DNA of 64,000 nucleotides from Mycoplasmopsis lipofaciens ATCC 35015 (GCF_000686585.1 NZ_JMKY01000004.1:1-64000); one strand, 5' to 3'. Positions 1 through 9,954 are shown, numbered from the stretch's first letter. Notes: generated by a model from the sequence alone, not told the origin. Numbers and translations: made by a program.

Positions 1-5
1 ATTAT

Positions 6-239
6 GTTTTAAGTTAGTACAATATTTGTGTAAGATATAACCACAAAACAAACAACAAGACGACAAAGAAGGTTTTAAGTTAGTACAATATTTGTGTAAG
101 ATATAACATGAATTAGCGTCATTTAATTCGTATATTGGTTTTAAGTTAGTGCAATATTTGTGTAAGATATAACGAAGAAACTAAACTTAACATCGGAAAG
201 TGAGTTTTAAGTTAATACAATATTTGTGTAAGATATAAC
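6..239 (+). CRISPR. CRISPR array, trailer end (4 repeats, 3 spacers visible)
   Basis: Four 36-bp direct repeats lie at 6-41, 72-107, 138-173 and 204-239, separated by three spacers of exactly 30 bp. Each repeat begins GTTTTAAGTTA and ends GTAAGATATAAC. The first two are identical; the third has G for A at repeat position 14 and the fourth has A for G at position 12. The GTTTT start and AAC end are usual for type II arrays read in this direction. Drift in the last repeats is typical of the leader-distal end, so the leader, cas genes and newest spacers should lie left of the window. No cas gene and no convincing tracrRNA anti-repeat is visible here. Confidence 0.95.
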
Positions 240-475
240 CTGAACATTTGTAAAGTTGAAAGACGCCTAATGAGGCTATTAACTGACGCATTAAAAAATT
301 TAAATAAAAAATAACCTAGACCTAAAGCTATAAATTTTCAAAACAATAGTTATCCAATTTTAAAAATTTTGCATCGTCTTGTTGTTATTTTTTATGCTGA
401 TGATGAAAAGTTTTGTATTTAATTCTTGTTTTAAATACAATTTAAATAAATCTAAATACATAATTTATTTTTAAT
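240..475. other. non-coding stretch between CRISPR array and gene relic
   Basis: After the last repeat the sequence is AT-rich with stops in all frames. I looked for a complement of the CRISPR repeat that could mark a tracrRNA and saw none. With the relic at 476-708, the whole 240-900 interval holds no intact gene. Confidence 0.5.
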
Positions 476-708
476 TTAAAGCTGCACATCTTCATAAAAA
501 ATGTCTAACTTATCATACTTTTTTAATTTCGAATAATTTTCTATATCTTTTTTACATAAAAAAATACTTTTTTATCTAAAAGTTTTTGATTCACAATTGA
601 AAATTTGGAAATTGCCATAGGTTGAGTTCCTTTTTCAATATTTTGTATTGCAAATAAAAAAACAAACCTAAAATAAGGTTCGTATTTCATTTTTTTATAT
701 ATCAACCA
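476..708 (-). pseudogene. frameshifted C-terminal relic of an unknown protein
   Basis: Reading leftward, one frame gives a coherent stretch containing FAIQNIEKGTQPMAISK and ending ...VFFYVKKI stop. Adding one base in the A-run just before that stop restores a natural continuation (KKDIENYSKLKKYDKLD ... FYEDVQL stop). A single-base slip in a homopolymer therefore appears to have split it. There is no upstream reading frame to supply an N-terminus, so this is a fragment. The GTQP stretch vaguely resembles target-recognition domains of type I specificity subunits, but I cannot assign it. Confidence 0.35.
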
Positions 709-900
709 CTAATTATTTCCATGGCCAAAATATGCTAAATTGTAAATTAAATTTAAAAATTAAACAATTGTTATAATAAAAATGTTTGTCTCAATAACAC
801 TAAATTTTCAAAAAAACAAATAACAAATTTATGTATATAAAAAATTATCTTCATTGTCAAAAATTTTCATTATGTGTTAAAACGCAATTATAAATAGGTT

Positions 901-3276
901 TTATTTTAAATAAAACAAATCATTTTCTTTATCATAATTTCATTTTTCATTTTTAAAATAATAGCTTGGATGAATATTAAATTCAAAATTGTAATTTTTT
1001 AAAATATAAATTTCTAATTCTTTTGCTTGAACAGAAGTATTTAAATTTTGGTTTAATATTTCATACAATGATTGCTCAATCAAGTTAGAAATAAAAAAAT
1101 AATTTTTGCTTTTATAAATCAAAGAAAATTTTCCATCAACATCATTTGATCTAATTTCTTTAATAATTGAATTAGCTTTGATTAAATATAAAAATAAATC
1201 ACTATGAATACTATTTAAAAAGTTAAAACATTCTTTTTCATAAGAATTTTCTATTAAATTATTTTTATTTAAAAAAGAATAAAAATTAATGATTTTTTCT
1301 TCTTCTATTTGATTTATAACTTTTTCAACTAAAGGTTCAAAATTCATTTTTTCTTTTATTTTTGAAACATTAAAAATAGTATTGTTGTCATCAGAAAGCA
1401 AAAAAATTTTTTTAATACTTGGATTTGAAGAAAGCAAAACATTTTTTAAATGAATTGGATCTATTTTGTAATTAAAATTTCGAATCATAAAATTTTCTTG
1501 ATTATTTATTCATTGAGCTATAGCTTTTAAAACAGATTCATATTTGGATAAATAAACATAATATTTAGTTATAGTTATTCCAAAATTATTCATAAATGAA
1601 TTAGAAAGAAGATATTCTCTATACTCTCCAGTAATATTTTTTAAATATTTTTCTTCAAAATAATCTCTTTTAAAAAGATATTCTTTTTGAAAGTCAATTA
1701 CTATTTCTTTTACAATTTTTTCACATTCACTCATTATTATTTGTTCTTCGCTTGACAAATCTTTTAATTTGTAAAAATTGGCCGCTTCTTTAACAAATTT
1801 ACAAATATTATTTCAATATGAAAATTTTCCTAATGAATAATTTTGATCTAAATACTTTCTAAACCTATTAATAGTGAAATTAGGAAAATTTTCTACTTTT
1901 TTGTAAATAAAATCTTTCATGTTGAAATTTATTTTTTTAATCGTTGGATTTCTTCTAAAATCCAATATATTTTTAAATTTTATACTATAAAGTTTTTTAA
2001 TAACCATAAACAATTCTTTTTCATTATAAATATCGTTTTGGTTACAAAAGTCTTCATTATTTATGTAAAAATGCTCTATATTTACGATGCTATCTATGTT
2101 TGTCAAGTATTCTAAAAGCATTTTTTTAAAATCATTAGAAGGATAATTTTCAAAATCGTAAAATTTATATTCATGGTTACCTAAACTTATCAAATTTTCC
2201 ATTCTTGAAAGATGACCTATTATAAGTCTATTTTTTTCGGACATAACATATTCATCAATTTCTTTTGTTTTATAGTCAATATTATATTTGTCGCACCATT
2301 TAACAAAGTCGGGCCAAATTTCTTTCAAATTAAAATATTTCAAAGAATTTTTTTTCGAAAATAAGATAAAAGCATCGCTGAATTTTAATTTTTGAAATTT
2401 TTTATCAACGAAAAATTCATTATTTAATGATGCTATTTTTTTCGCTAATTTTTCGTCATAAATTAAATTGTTATCATAAATATAATCTTTTGAATTTTTA
2501 GAACCTTCTCTTTTTACAAATATTCTAAAAAAAGTATAAAAATTGTAATTTAAGTTTAATACATCAGCTTCATCTTTGCTAAATTTATAACTTTGAGCTA
2601 TTTTTTTATATTTTTCAGTTTCGTCAAAAATTAAACTTTTATCTTCATAGATATCTAAAGCTATTTTTTGTAAGATTTGTCTAATTCTTTCTAAAGAAAC
2701 ATTTTCTAATATTGCTATTTCATTGGTACTCTTGCCACTTAAATATAAAAATAAAATTTTATATTTATCGTTATTTTTATTTAAATTCAATCAAACGTCA
2801 AAATTTATATTTGTTGTTTCTTTATCAATATTGTTAAAAATATTATTGATTTGAAAATCTAAAAAAGGTTTTTTGTTTTCTTGTTGAGTTTTATAAATTA
2901 AATATCAATCAATTAATTCTTTTAATTTGCGAGCGTGCGTTATATTCAAATTATATTTTTCTTTAAGTTCACTTAGTGTATTGCAATAGAAATCATTTAA
3001 TTCATTACTATGTATTAACAATTTTTCTTTTATTATTTTTGAAGACATAAATAAATTTGCAGCATAAATTGACAAATAAGAAGTATCCATATTTTTAATA
3101 ATTTTAATTTTTTTATGAGTTACTTTATTATTACCATAAATTTTTATTAGATTTTTTTCATTTATTTTTAAATTTGCAGATGAGAAATCCTCATATATTC
3201 TTTTTGGTCAATTATCAACACAAGAAGAATTTTCCAACATATTAAAAATAAAAATATTTATCTTGTTTATTTCCAT
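901..3276 (-). CDS. 791-aa protein with sigma-region-4-like helix-turn-helix; last gene of the defence-like cassette
   Basis: One continuous frame runs from ATG 3276 to TAA 901, with in-frame TGA (Trp) codons at about 2905, 2791, 1813, 1510 and 940. Around residues 165-195 the segment YLSGKSTNEIAILENVSLER followed by IRQILQKIA matches the region-4 helix-turn-helix of sigma-70 factors (EIA...VSxERIRQI). The remaining roughly 600 residues are charged and mostly helical, with no nuclease or ATPase motif that I can see. It starts 14 bases after the stop of the 125-aa gene, so it is co-transcribed with it; the Shine-Dalgarno is weak. It could be a DNA-binding subunit, regulator or effector of the system. 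Its function is unknown and the family is not recognised. Confidence 0.85.
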
Positions 3277-3290
3277 ATTTCACTATTTTT

Positions 3291-3668
3291 TTATTCTAAA
3301 ATTTTGCTTATTCATAAACAAGGATTACTTTTGTCAATATCTTTAATTTTTTCGTAAATATCTTCTAAACCAATATTTACTAAAGACTTAAAAGCAACTG
3401 TTGAATGACAATTTTTGTTTATTTTTTGAAATTTTATAATTTCCTGAATTCAACCACCCGGATCAACATTATCAATATTTCAAGTTGTCGGGCCATTATA
3501 ACCTTCATTTAAATTTTTATCTTGATACAATTTATTTTTTATAGCATAAATAGCAGCTATTCTAGCTCCGTCTTGCTTATCAGAAATATAATCAAAATCA
3601 ATTAGTTTTGTTAAACATGTATCACTATTTTTAGTTAAACCCATTTGTTTTATAGATTTATATTCCAC
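3291..3668 (-). CDS. small 125-aa protein downstream of the DndD-like ATPase (possible DndE-like or middle component)
   Basis: The start is taken as GTG 3668 because GGAGGT lies 4-5 bases upstream; an in-frame TTG at 3680 has no such site. The first half contains KNSDTCLTKLIDFDYISDKQ and ARIAAIYAIKNKL, and the C-terminal half has three Trp encoded by TGA. It is soluble, with no membrane segment. In dnd operons a DndE protein of similar size (about 110-125 aa) directly follows dndD, so position and length suggest a DndE-like partner. I do not see a clear DndE signature, and a middle component of an ABC-3C or Lamassu-like system is an alternative. It is coupled to the ATPase gene, whose stop is 12 bases upstream. 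Confidence 0.75.
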
Positions 3669-3680
3669 ATTTACCTCCAA

Positions 3681-5696
3681 TTAATACTCACTAGGCTCTT
3701 TGATGCATTTGATTAATGATTTATATGAAGCATCAACATCATTTTCATCGTAATTTTTATAAATACGGTACTCAGAAACAAGATTGTCGCCAATTGCCGT
3801 TTTTAAAATGTTATTTTTTTCTCCTTCATCACCAAACCACATTAGAATAATTTGTGGAGAAAGATTTTGAAAAACAGTTATTATTTTTTCTTTATGAAAT
3901 TCAGATAAAGTTGAAAAAGGTGCATCTAAAATAATTGAGCCTGTTAAACTAGAATTTTTATGAAGTCCATAAATTAGTGAAATAGCCAATAAACTAACAT
4001 AACCAGTTGATGGTTTAATTACTTTTTCATCGTTACTATCATAAATTGTCACCCCATAATAATCATCAAAAACTATTTTTTTATAATGAGGATTTTGCGA
4101 AATACTTACAAACATTTCGGTAGCGCTTTTTTGCACTTTTTTTCTCATATTTTTTTTATATTCTTCGACAGAATCATTAAAAATATTAGCTAAATCTTCA
4201 GAAAGTTGATGTTTTTCTCTTAAAATTTTTTCGCTTTCCTTTAATTCATCAGTATTTGAAAGATTTATAAAGTTTTTAATATTTTTTTGTTGATTTTCTT
4301 TAATTTCTTCCAGTTTTTCAATTTTTCTTTTTAAGAGTTCTATATCTTTTTCATTATTGACAAGAATTGTTTTATATTTATTAATTTTTTCGCTATCTAC
4401 ACCATTGATATCAAATTGATTTTCATAATTATTTATATTGTCTTCAATTTCCTGAAACTTACGATTACATTCAATGATGTTATTTTCATTTTTTTTGATT
4501 GTTTCTAAATCAAACGAATTGTTATTTTTTAAGAAAAAATCAAAATTTTGAATTTTGTTATTATATTCTTCAACAAGGCTAAAATCTTTTTTTTGATATT
4601 CTTTTAGTAAAGTTAAATTATTTTCAACAACCGCTTTAATCTTATTGAAGTTTTCTTCGCTTAATTTGTGAAAACAAAATTTACATCTTTCATTATTGAG
4701 AATTTTTTCATATTCATCTGTATCTTTTTTTAAACTTAGATATTTAAGATAATCGTTTTTTAATATAGAAATTTCCTCTGGCGTATTTTTTATGATTTCA
4801 CTAATTAGATCTTTTGCATAATTTTTATATGTTTTTAAAATGTTTTTAATATTCGATTTTGCAATAACAATTTCACTTAAATATTTCTCTTTTTCTTGTT
4901 TTAATTCTTTGATTTTTTCTAAAATAGAAGAAATTCTTTGATTTTTTGACAATTCAGTTTTAATTTCTTCATTTTCGTATTCTTTTTGTTTCAATTCTTC
5001 GTATGATTTTTTTATTTCGTTTTCAATATTTTCAAGATCTTCTTTTAATTTTTTATATTCGCCTAGTGATTTATCATTTTTAATAATATTTTTATTGATC
5101 TTTATTATTTCATCCCCATAATATCTATTTATTTTTAATAAATCGTTACTTGAGTTTATTATTGCTGAAATTCCTAGGATTTTATTAATTGAATTTGAAA
5201 TATGGTCATTTCTTTTGGAATCTAGTAAATTTTTATATTTGGTAATAACTTCACCTTCAAAAAGAATAAATTCGATAATATCGCTTGGAATAATACTTCC
5301 AATTATTTCTTTTCTTTCATTTTCATCAACGACTGGATTAAAATTTTTAACTAACCTTGTAGTTATTTGAAAATCATCGTTTGTGGGATTATTAAAATTT
5401 CTCATTGCTTTAACTGATTTTGTTAAAATAAATAAATCTCCTTGATAAGTGAATTCTAAATCAACACTCATTTGATAATCTTTTTCTTTTCAAGCTAATG
5501 AATTAATTTCATTGATTATGTCGAGATAATTTTTCGAATCTCTTAAAACAAATTTAATTGAATCAATTATTGAAGATTTTCCAACACCGTTTTCACCTCT
5601 GATAAGACTTATACCTTGTTTAGTTCCAAAATCTAAAACAGTTTGTTTATAGTAAGGTCTAAAGTTATACAATTTTAATTTATTAATATGTAACAT
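3681..5696 (-). CDS. SMC/Rad50-type ATPase with zinc hook, DndD-like
   Basis: The 671-aa protein starts KLKLYNFRPYY and carries Walker A GENGVGKS at residues 34-41. Long coiled coils follow, broken by a CKFC zinc-hook motif at Cys338/Cys341, the middle of the chain. After a second coiled coil the C-terminal lobe has a signature-like STGYVSLL and Walker B IILDAPFSTLSE. This layout matches Rad50/SMC ATPases, and the size (about 660 aa) matches DndD/SspD of phosphorothioate systems and LmuB of Lamassu. The start is ATG 5696 with GGAG 10 bases upstream; a TTG at 5702 is possible. It overlaps the 66-aa gene by 14 bases. It probably binds DNA ends or loops and couples ATP hydrolysis to the system's action. 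Confidence 0.92.
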
Positions 5697-5883
5697 CTTC
5701 AATTATCTCCTTTAATTTGTTTAAGTCTCTTTCGCTAAATTGTTTATTTATTTCATAATCAATTATTTTATTTATTGCTTTTTTAACTTTGTTTATATAT
5801 TCTTCACCCTTACTATCTAATTTTTGTTCTGCTATTTCATAAAGGATTTTTTTGTATTCTTCTTTTTTTAGATCTAAATTCAT
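5683..5883 (-). CDS. 66-aa acidic/helical small protein of the cassette
   Basis: MNLDLKKEEYKKILYEIAEQ begins a soluble, helical, charged 66-residue protein with no Cys and no Trp. Its ATG overlaps the TAA of the helicase gene (TAATG), and its end overlaps the ATPase gene, so it is translationally locked into the operon and is not a chance frame. Small proteins in the same slot between a DEAD helicase and a DndD-like ATPase occur in other bacterial DNA-modification islands; from memory they are annotated only as system-associated small proteins. The function is unknown; an adaptor is one possibility. Confidence 0.8.
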   Translation of the reverse strand: MNLDLKKEEYKKILYEIAEQKLDSKGEEYINKVKKAINKIIDYEINKQFSERDLNKLKEIIEDVTY

Positions 5884-7169
5884 TATTCTCCTCCTCTGAT
5901 TTTTAGTCTTTCAACATCAAAAACTAATGTTTCTTTATTTTTTGCATCTTGAGCGAAACACTCAATTCTTTTTATTTCTTTTTTAACTACATTATCTATT
6001 TCATATTCATTGTTGGAAATTGTTGCAAAATCATATATATAAGCATAATTTTTATTTAAAAATTTTCTCAAAACCCTCCCTCTTCTCTGAATATATTCTT
6101 TTTCATTTTGAGTTGAAGCAACAATTATAACTCTATCAATACAAGGAATATTAACTCCCTCATCCAAACATTTTATTGCTAACAATATTCCACCATTTAT
6201 TTCATAGTGACTTAATATAAAATTTTTATCTTCTTCTATATCATAGTAATATTCGTAAATTTCGTTTTTAAGATGCGGGATTCTTTCAACAATTTTTTCT
6301 TTATATTTTTTAATTTGATTTTTATTATTTAAATATATAAGTCAATGCTGTTTTGATTTAAATTCTTTTTCTAATCAAGAAATTGTTAGATTTAGTTTAT
6401 TTTTTGCTTCTTTTAAAATATTAGATCTTTTGTTTGTTAAAATCGAAAGTCTATTTTCATCAAAATTTATTTCTTTTTTTCAAATTAAAGCATTAATTTT
6501 AGAAGACAATTTATCGAATTTTTTTTGCTCTTCTATTGTCAATTTCACTTTTAAAAAATGATAATAATATTCACAAAGAAATTTTCTTTCTATTGCATTT
6601 TTTAAAGTAAAAACAGGTTCAATTATTCTATTAAAAAAATCTAAAATTTTTATTGTTCCATTTTCATCAAAATAGCGATTTGGTGTTGCAGAAAGACCTA
6701 TTTTATAATTAATTTTCATATTTAAAAGTTTGCTATTTTCATTTGAACCTATATTATGGACCTCATCACAAACTAATAAAATATGATTGCCAGAGAGTTC
6801 ATAAAATTTTTGTGCTAAAGCGCTTTTATATGTTGACAAAATAATATGTTTATTTTTTCCTTTATTAATATTTTCTGAAGTATAAGTCCATAAATCTAAT
6901 CTACTTATTTTATTGTTATCCCCCAAAAGATGAATTTTTACTTCTTCTGGTAAAAACTTTTTCAATTCATCATTTCATTGATTAAGTAAAATTAAAGTCG
7001 GAACTAAAATAATTGGAACTTGATTATAGGAAAATAAAGATTCTTTAATCGCATAAATAGCTGTTATTGTTTTACCTGAACCGGTACACATTTGAAATAA
7101 TCCACATCTATTATTTTGTTTTCAATTTTCAATTATCTTTTGCTGATAATCTCTTAATTTAATTTCCAA
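5883..7169 (-). CDS. superfamily 2 DEAD/DEAH-type helicase (XPB/restriction-helicase-like)
   Basis: The 428-aa protein opens with a Q-motif-like IKLRDYQQKII. It has Walker A MCTGSGKT at residues 27-34, a DEVH box at 135-138, motif III GLSATP, and in the C-terminal lobe KCLDEGVNIP followed by motif VI YIQRRGRVLRK. These are the RecA-like lobes of an SF2 DNA translocase of the kind found in restriction and defence operons; no nuclease domain is attached. The start is an unusual TTG at 7169, chosen because GGAG lies 7 bases upstream and the first helicase motif follows at once. It overlaps the methyltransferase gene by 11 bases. Confidence 0.92.
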
Positions 7170-8070
7170 TTTTTGTCTCCTTGTTTATTCTTTCTATAGC
7201 TATTTTGTAAAAATCTCTATTTTTTTCAAAACCTATAAATTTTCTTTCTAAATTTATTGCTGCTACTGCTGTTGTTCCAGAACCTAATCAAGGATCAAAA
7301 ACTATATCTCCTTTTTTAGTACAGGCTTTAATGTATTTTTCTGGTAAGTAAGATGGTTGGATTGCTTGATGATTTATTTTTTTATTAGAAGTTGCTCCAT
7401 GAACAATATTTGTTTCACCACTTATAATTTCTCTTTTAAGAGTTTTCGAAACATCATTAAAAATATTTTCAATATTATTGAAATAATTTTTAGGAAGAGC
7501 TCCTTTTGGATTGGGTTTAATTCTTTTTTCTTTTGAAACATATTTAAGACCATTATTTCTTGGTTTATAAACATTTTTTTCATATATTTTTAATGTCTCT
7601 TCTGAATATGTTTCTCTAATTTCATCAATATTTATTTCTCATATAGGTGATTTTGAAAATCACAAATTATATTCATAAGCATCTTGACAAGCAACTCTGA
7701 CACCTGTGGGGACAGGGTTTGTTTTTATTCAGATTTCAATATCAACACAATACAAATTTAGTATTTTTTTCATATAAATCATTAATTCTTCAACAATTAA
7801 AGATCTTTCAGAGGAATACCTACCTTTTTTTGATTTTGTTCTGTTTGATTTAACATTAATTACAATAAAACCATCATCTTTTAATTTTGGAAGCGAATAA
7901 ATCAAAAAAGGTGAAATTTTATCTATATATTTTTCTATTGATCATGAATCATAATTTCGATTTGCATTAGGATAAGGCGGAGAACCATATAATAGTTTTA
8001 TAGATTTATCATTTAATTTTTGTATTTCCTCAAGAGAATCAGAACATTTAATTAAGAGGTTTTGTTTCAT
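7159..8070 (-). CDS. DNA (N4-cytosine/N6-adenine) methyltransferase, beta-type motif order
   Basis: The 303-aa protein has catalytic motif IV SPPY at residues 30-33 and the AdoMet-binding motif I FDPWLGSGTT at 258-267. IV before I is the beta-class order of amino-methyltransferases. SPPY is commoner in N4-cytosine enzymes, whereas DPPY marks most N6-adenine enzymes, so m4C is favoured but not settled. The middle (about 60-240) should be the target-recognition region. ATG 8070 is preceded by AGGAGAG. It is the first gene of the cassette and would mark host DNA so that the helicase/ATPase part can discriminate against foreign DNA. No cognate restriction endonuclease is recognisable nearby. Confidence 0.93.
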
Positions 8071-8170
8071 TTTCTCTCCTTATTAAAAAAACAAAAACAC
8101 AATAAAAAAATAGACATTTTGTATGTCTTATTACTATTATTTATGTTTTTGAATTTGTTTGTTACTAGGT

Positions 8171-8187
8171 TATATATATATATATAT
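8171..8187. repeat. (TA)8 dinucleotide tract in the leader of the defence-like cassette
   Basis: Eight TA units lie about 100 bases upstream of the methyltransferase ATG, in the only likely promoter interval of the leftward operon. TA-rich sequence here could itself supply a -10 element, so a change in unit number could alter promoter spacing. I see no other clear promoter in the 8071-8299 interval. Confidence 0.7.
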
Positions 8188-8299
8188 TACAGGTGTTTGA
8201 ACGATTTATTAACTTTTGTTGCACATAACACCTCCTATATATCTTTTTTTATATTATATAAAAAATTAAAATAATATGCAATTTTTTCATTTTTATATC

Positions 8300-8529
8300 A
8301 AGTGAAAAACAAAAGTGAGAACTTTTATAATTTTTTGGATATGAAAAAATATCAAGAAAATTCAAAAACAGATTATGAATTGAAGAAAGAATATAAAAAA
8401 CCCATCTCGTAGAATTTTGAAGCTATGAGATGGGTGAATCAGAACTATGGTTCATGGAATTATAGTTTTTTTATATAAATTTTAAAAGTAGATTTAAATA
8501 TAAAAAGTTCTTACTTTTGTTTTGCACTT
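8300..8529. mobile_element. MITE-like element, 230 bp with about 30-bp terminal inverted repeats
   Basis: The left end (8300-8329, AAGTGAAAAACAAAAGTGAG then AACTTTTATA) is the inverse complement of the right end (8499-8529), with two mismatches and one extra T. An inner TG...CA boundary at 8303/8526 is also possible. Inside are a hairpin (CCCATCTC ... GAGATGGG, about 8401-8437) and a rightward mini-frame from 8341 (MKKYQENSKTDYELKKEYKK) that stops after 23 codons, like the beginning of an insertion-sequence orfA. No transposase and no clear target duplication are present. It looks like a deleted, non-autonomous insertion-sequence derivative. Confidence 0.75.
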
Positions 8530-8675
8530 CACATTTCTTCCATTTTTGCCTATTAAAGCTATAAATTAAATTTATATTTTGACACAATTAATATATAAAT
8601 AATCTCTTAAATTATTTTTATTTCCTTAATTTGATGTTCTCAAAATGTCTATTGCATTTAATAAAATTAAATTCT

Positions 8676-8912
8676 TTAATTTGTTAATATTTTTTCATCA
8701 ATTTTTATTAATTTTTTAATTGCTTTTTTTACACTATCGTAAGCAGCAGAACGAGTTGTTGCTGTCTCATTAGCAATTTCTTGATAAGAAAGATTTTCGT
8801 AAAAATATAATTGAAAAGCTTGCTTTTGTACTTGAGTTAAAAAAGAATTATATTTTTCAAATAATTTAATATATTTTTCCCTATTTTCAATTTGTAAAAT
8901 ATTTTTATTCAT
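8676..8912 (-). CDS. ylxM: YlxM/p13-like putative DNA-binding protein (UPF0122)
   Basis: The 78-aa protein carries a sigma-4-like helix-turn-helix, NLSYQEIANETATTRSAAYD, after a KQAFQLYFYE helix; both are hallmarks of YlxM. In Firmicutes and Mollicutes ylxM sits beside ffh or ftsY, and here it overlaps the end of ftsY, which supports the call. The role is thought to be accessory or regulatory for the signal-recognition pathway. The start is taken as ATG 8912; an in-frame TTG six bases earlier is possible. Confidence 0.88.
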   Translation of the reverse strand: MNKNILQIENREKYIKLFEKYNSFLTQVQKQAFQLYFYENLSYQEIANETATTRSAAYDSVKKAIKKLIKIDEKILTN

Positions 8913-9954
8913 TATCAATAATTAAATCCTTAGTCATTTCATAAATAAAATTTTCTAAATCAAATTCTTGTAAATCATCAACTGCTTCACCTAATCCAAT
9001 GTATTTGACATTTAAATCAAATTCATCTTTTATTGATAAAACAATACCTCCTTTGGAGGTTCCATCCATTTTGGTTAAAATTATTCCTGTAGGATTTGCA
9101 ACTTCTTTGAAAGCTTTAGCTTGACTCACTCCATTTTGTCCTGTTGTTGCATCTAAAACTAACAAACATTCGTGTGGTGCATCTTCTTGAAATTTTTTAA
9201 TAATTCCGTACATTTTTTCTAATTCACGCATCAAATTAATTTTATTTTGTAGTCTTCCAGCTGTGTCAATTAACAACAAATCGTAGTTTTCTTTTTTGGC
9301 TTTTTCCAATGCTTGATAAACCACACTTGAGGGATCTGCGCCTTCTTTTATAGGTTTTACAATATCTGCACCTACTCTATTAGCTCAAACTTCTAATTGA
9401 TTAACTGCTCCTGCTCTAAAAGTATCAGCAGCAGCGATTAAAACTTTTTTATTTTCTTTAATATACTTGTTGGCTATTTTAGCAATAGAAGTAGTTTTTC
9501 CACTTCCGTTCACACCAATAAATATATAGATATTTAAATTATCATCATCATATTTTAGTGTTGTATCAATAATGCTTTTATTTGTGTAAATAACAAACAT
9601 TTGATCCGCTACTAATTCACCGATATGTTTAGAATCAGTTAGATTTCTAGCTCTTACTTCGTTTTTAATATGCGTAATTATTGCATAAACTAAATTGGCG
9701 TTTATGTCACTCATAATCAAAATTTCTTCTAATTCTTCAAAAAAATCTTCATCAATTTTTTTGTATTTATTTTGTAAATCAAAAATTTTTTTGCCTAATG
9801 AACTAGATTTAGAAAGACCTGCACTATATTTTTCTAATTTTTTTGAATTTAATAATTTTTCTTCTTCTTTTTTTGCTAATTCTTTTTCTTTTAATGCAAC
9901 TTTATCTTTATTTTGTTTAAATAATTTGTTTTTTAAATAACCAAAAAATCCCAT
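8905..9954 (-). CDS. ftsY: signal recognition particle receptor FtsY
   Basis: The 349-aa SRP-receptor GTPase begins with a short basic/amphipathic N-terminus (MGFFGYLKNKLFKQNK) that replaces the long acidic A domain and probably contacts the membrane. An NG domain follows: G1 GVNGSGKTTSIAK, AADTFRAGAVNQLE, DTAGR and LTKMDG, with ...KYIGLGEAVDDLQEF near the end. One in-frame TGA (Trp) lies at 9385. Shine-Dalgarno AGAGGA precedes ATG 9954. It docks ribosome-SRP complexes at the Sec translocon and is co-transcribed with ylxM. Confidence 0.97.

Noticed and set aside
240-900. A tracrRNA gene next to the CRISPR array
   Set aside because: I looked for sequence complementary to the repeat and for a following hairpin-plus-T-run and found neither; it is probably left of the window.
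901-3276. Four separate short genes on the - strand in this interval
   Set aside because: The breaks are all TGA codons in one frame; with UGA read as Trp it is a single 791-aa protein. The same reasoning removed apparent breaks in ftsY, the importer genes, pyrH, cysS, nusG, dnaN, dnaA, recD2, the giant permease and mnmE, so none of these is a pseudogene.
8062-8274. A 70-aa hydrophobic frame on the + strand
   Set aside because: It overlaps the methyltransferase start and the (TA)8 promoter interval, has no ribosome site, and its composition follows the T-rich antisense of an A-rich leader.
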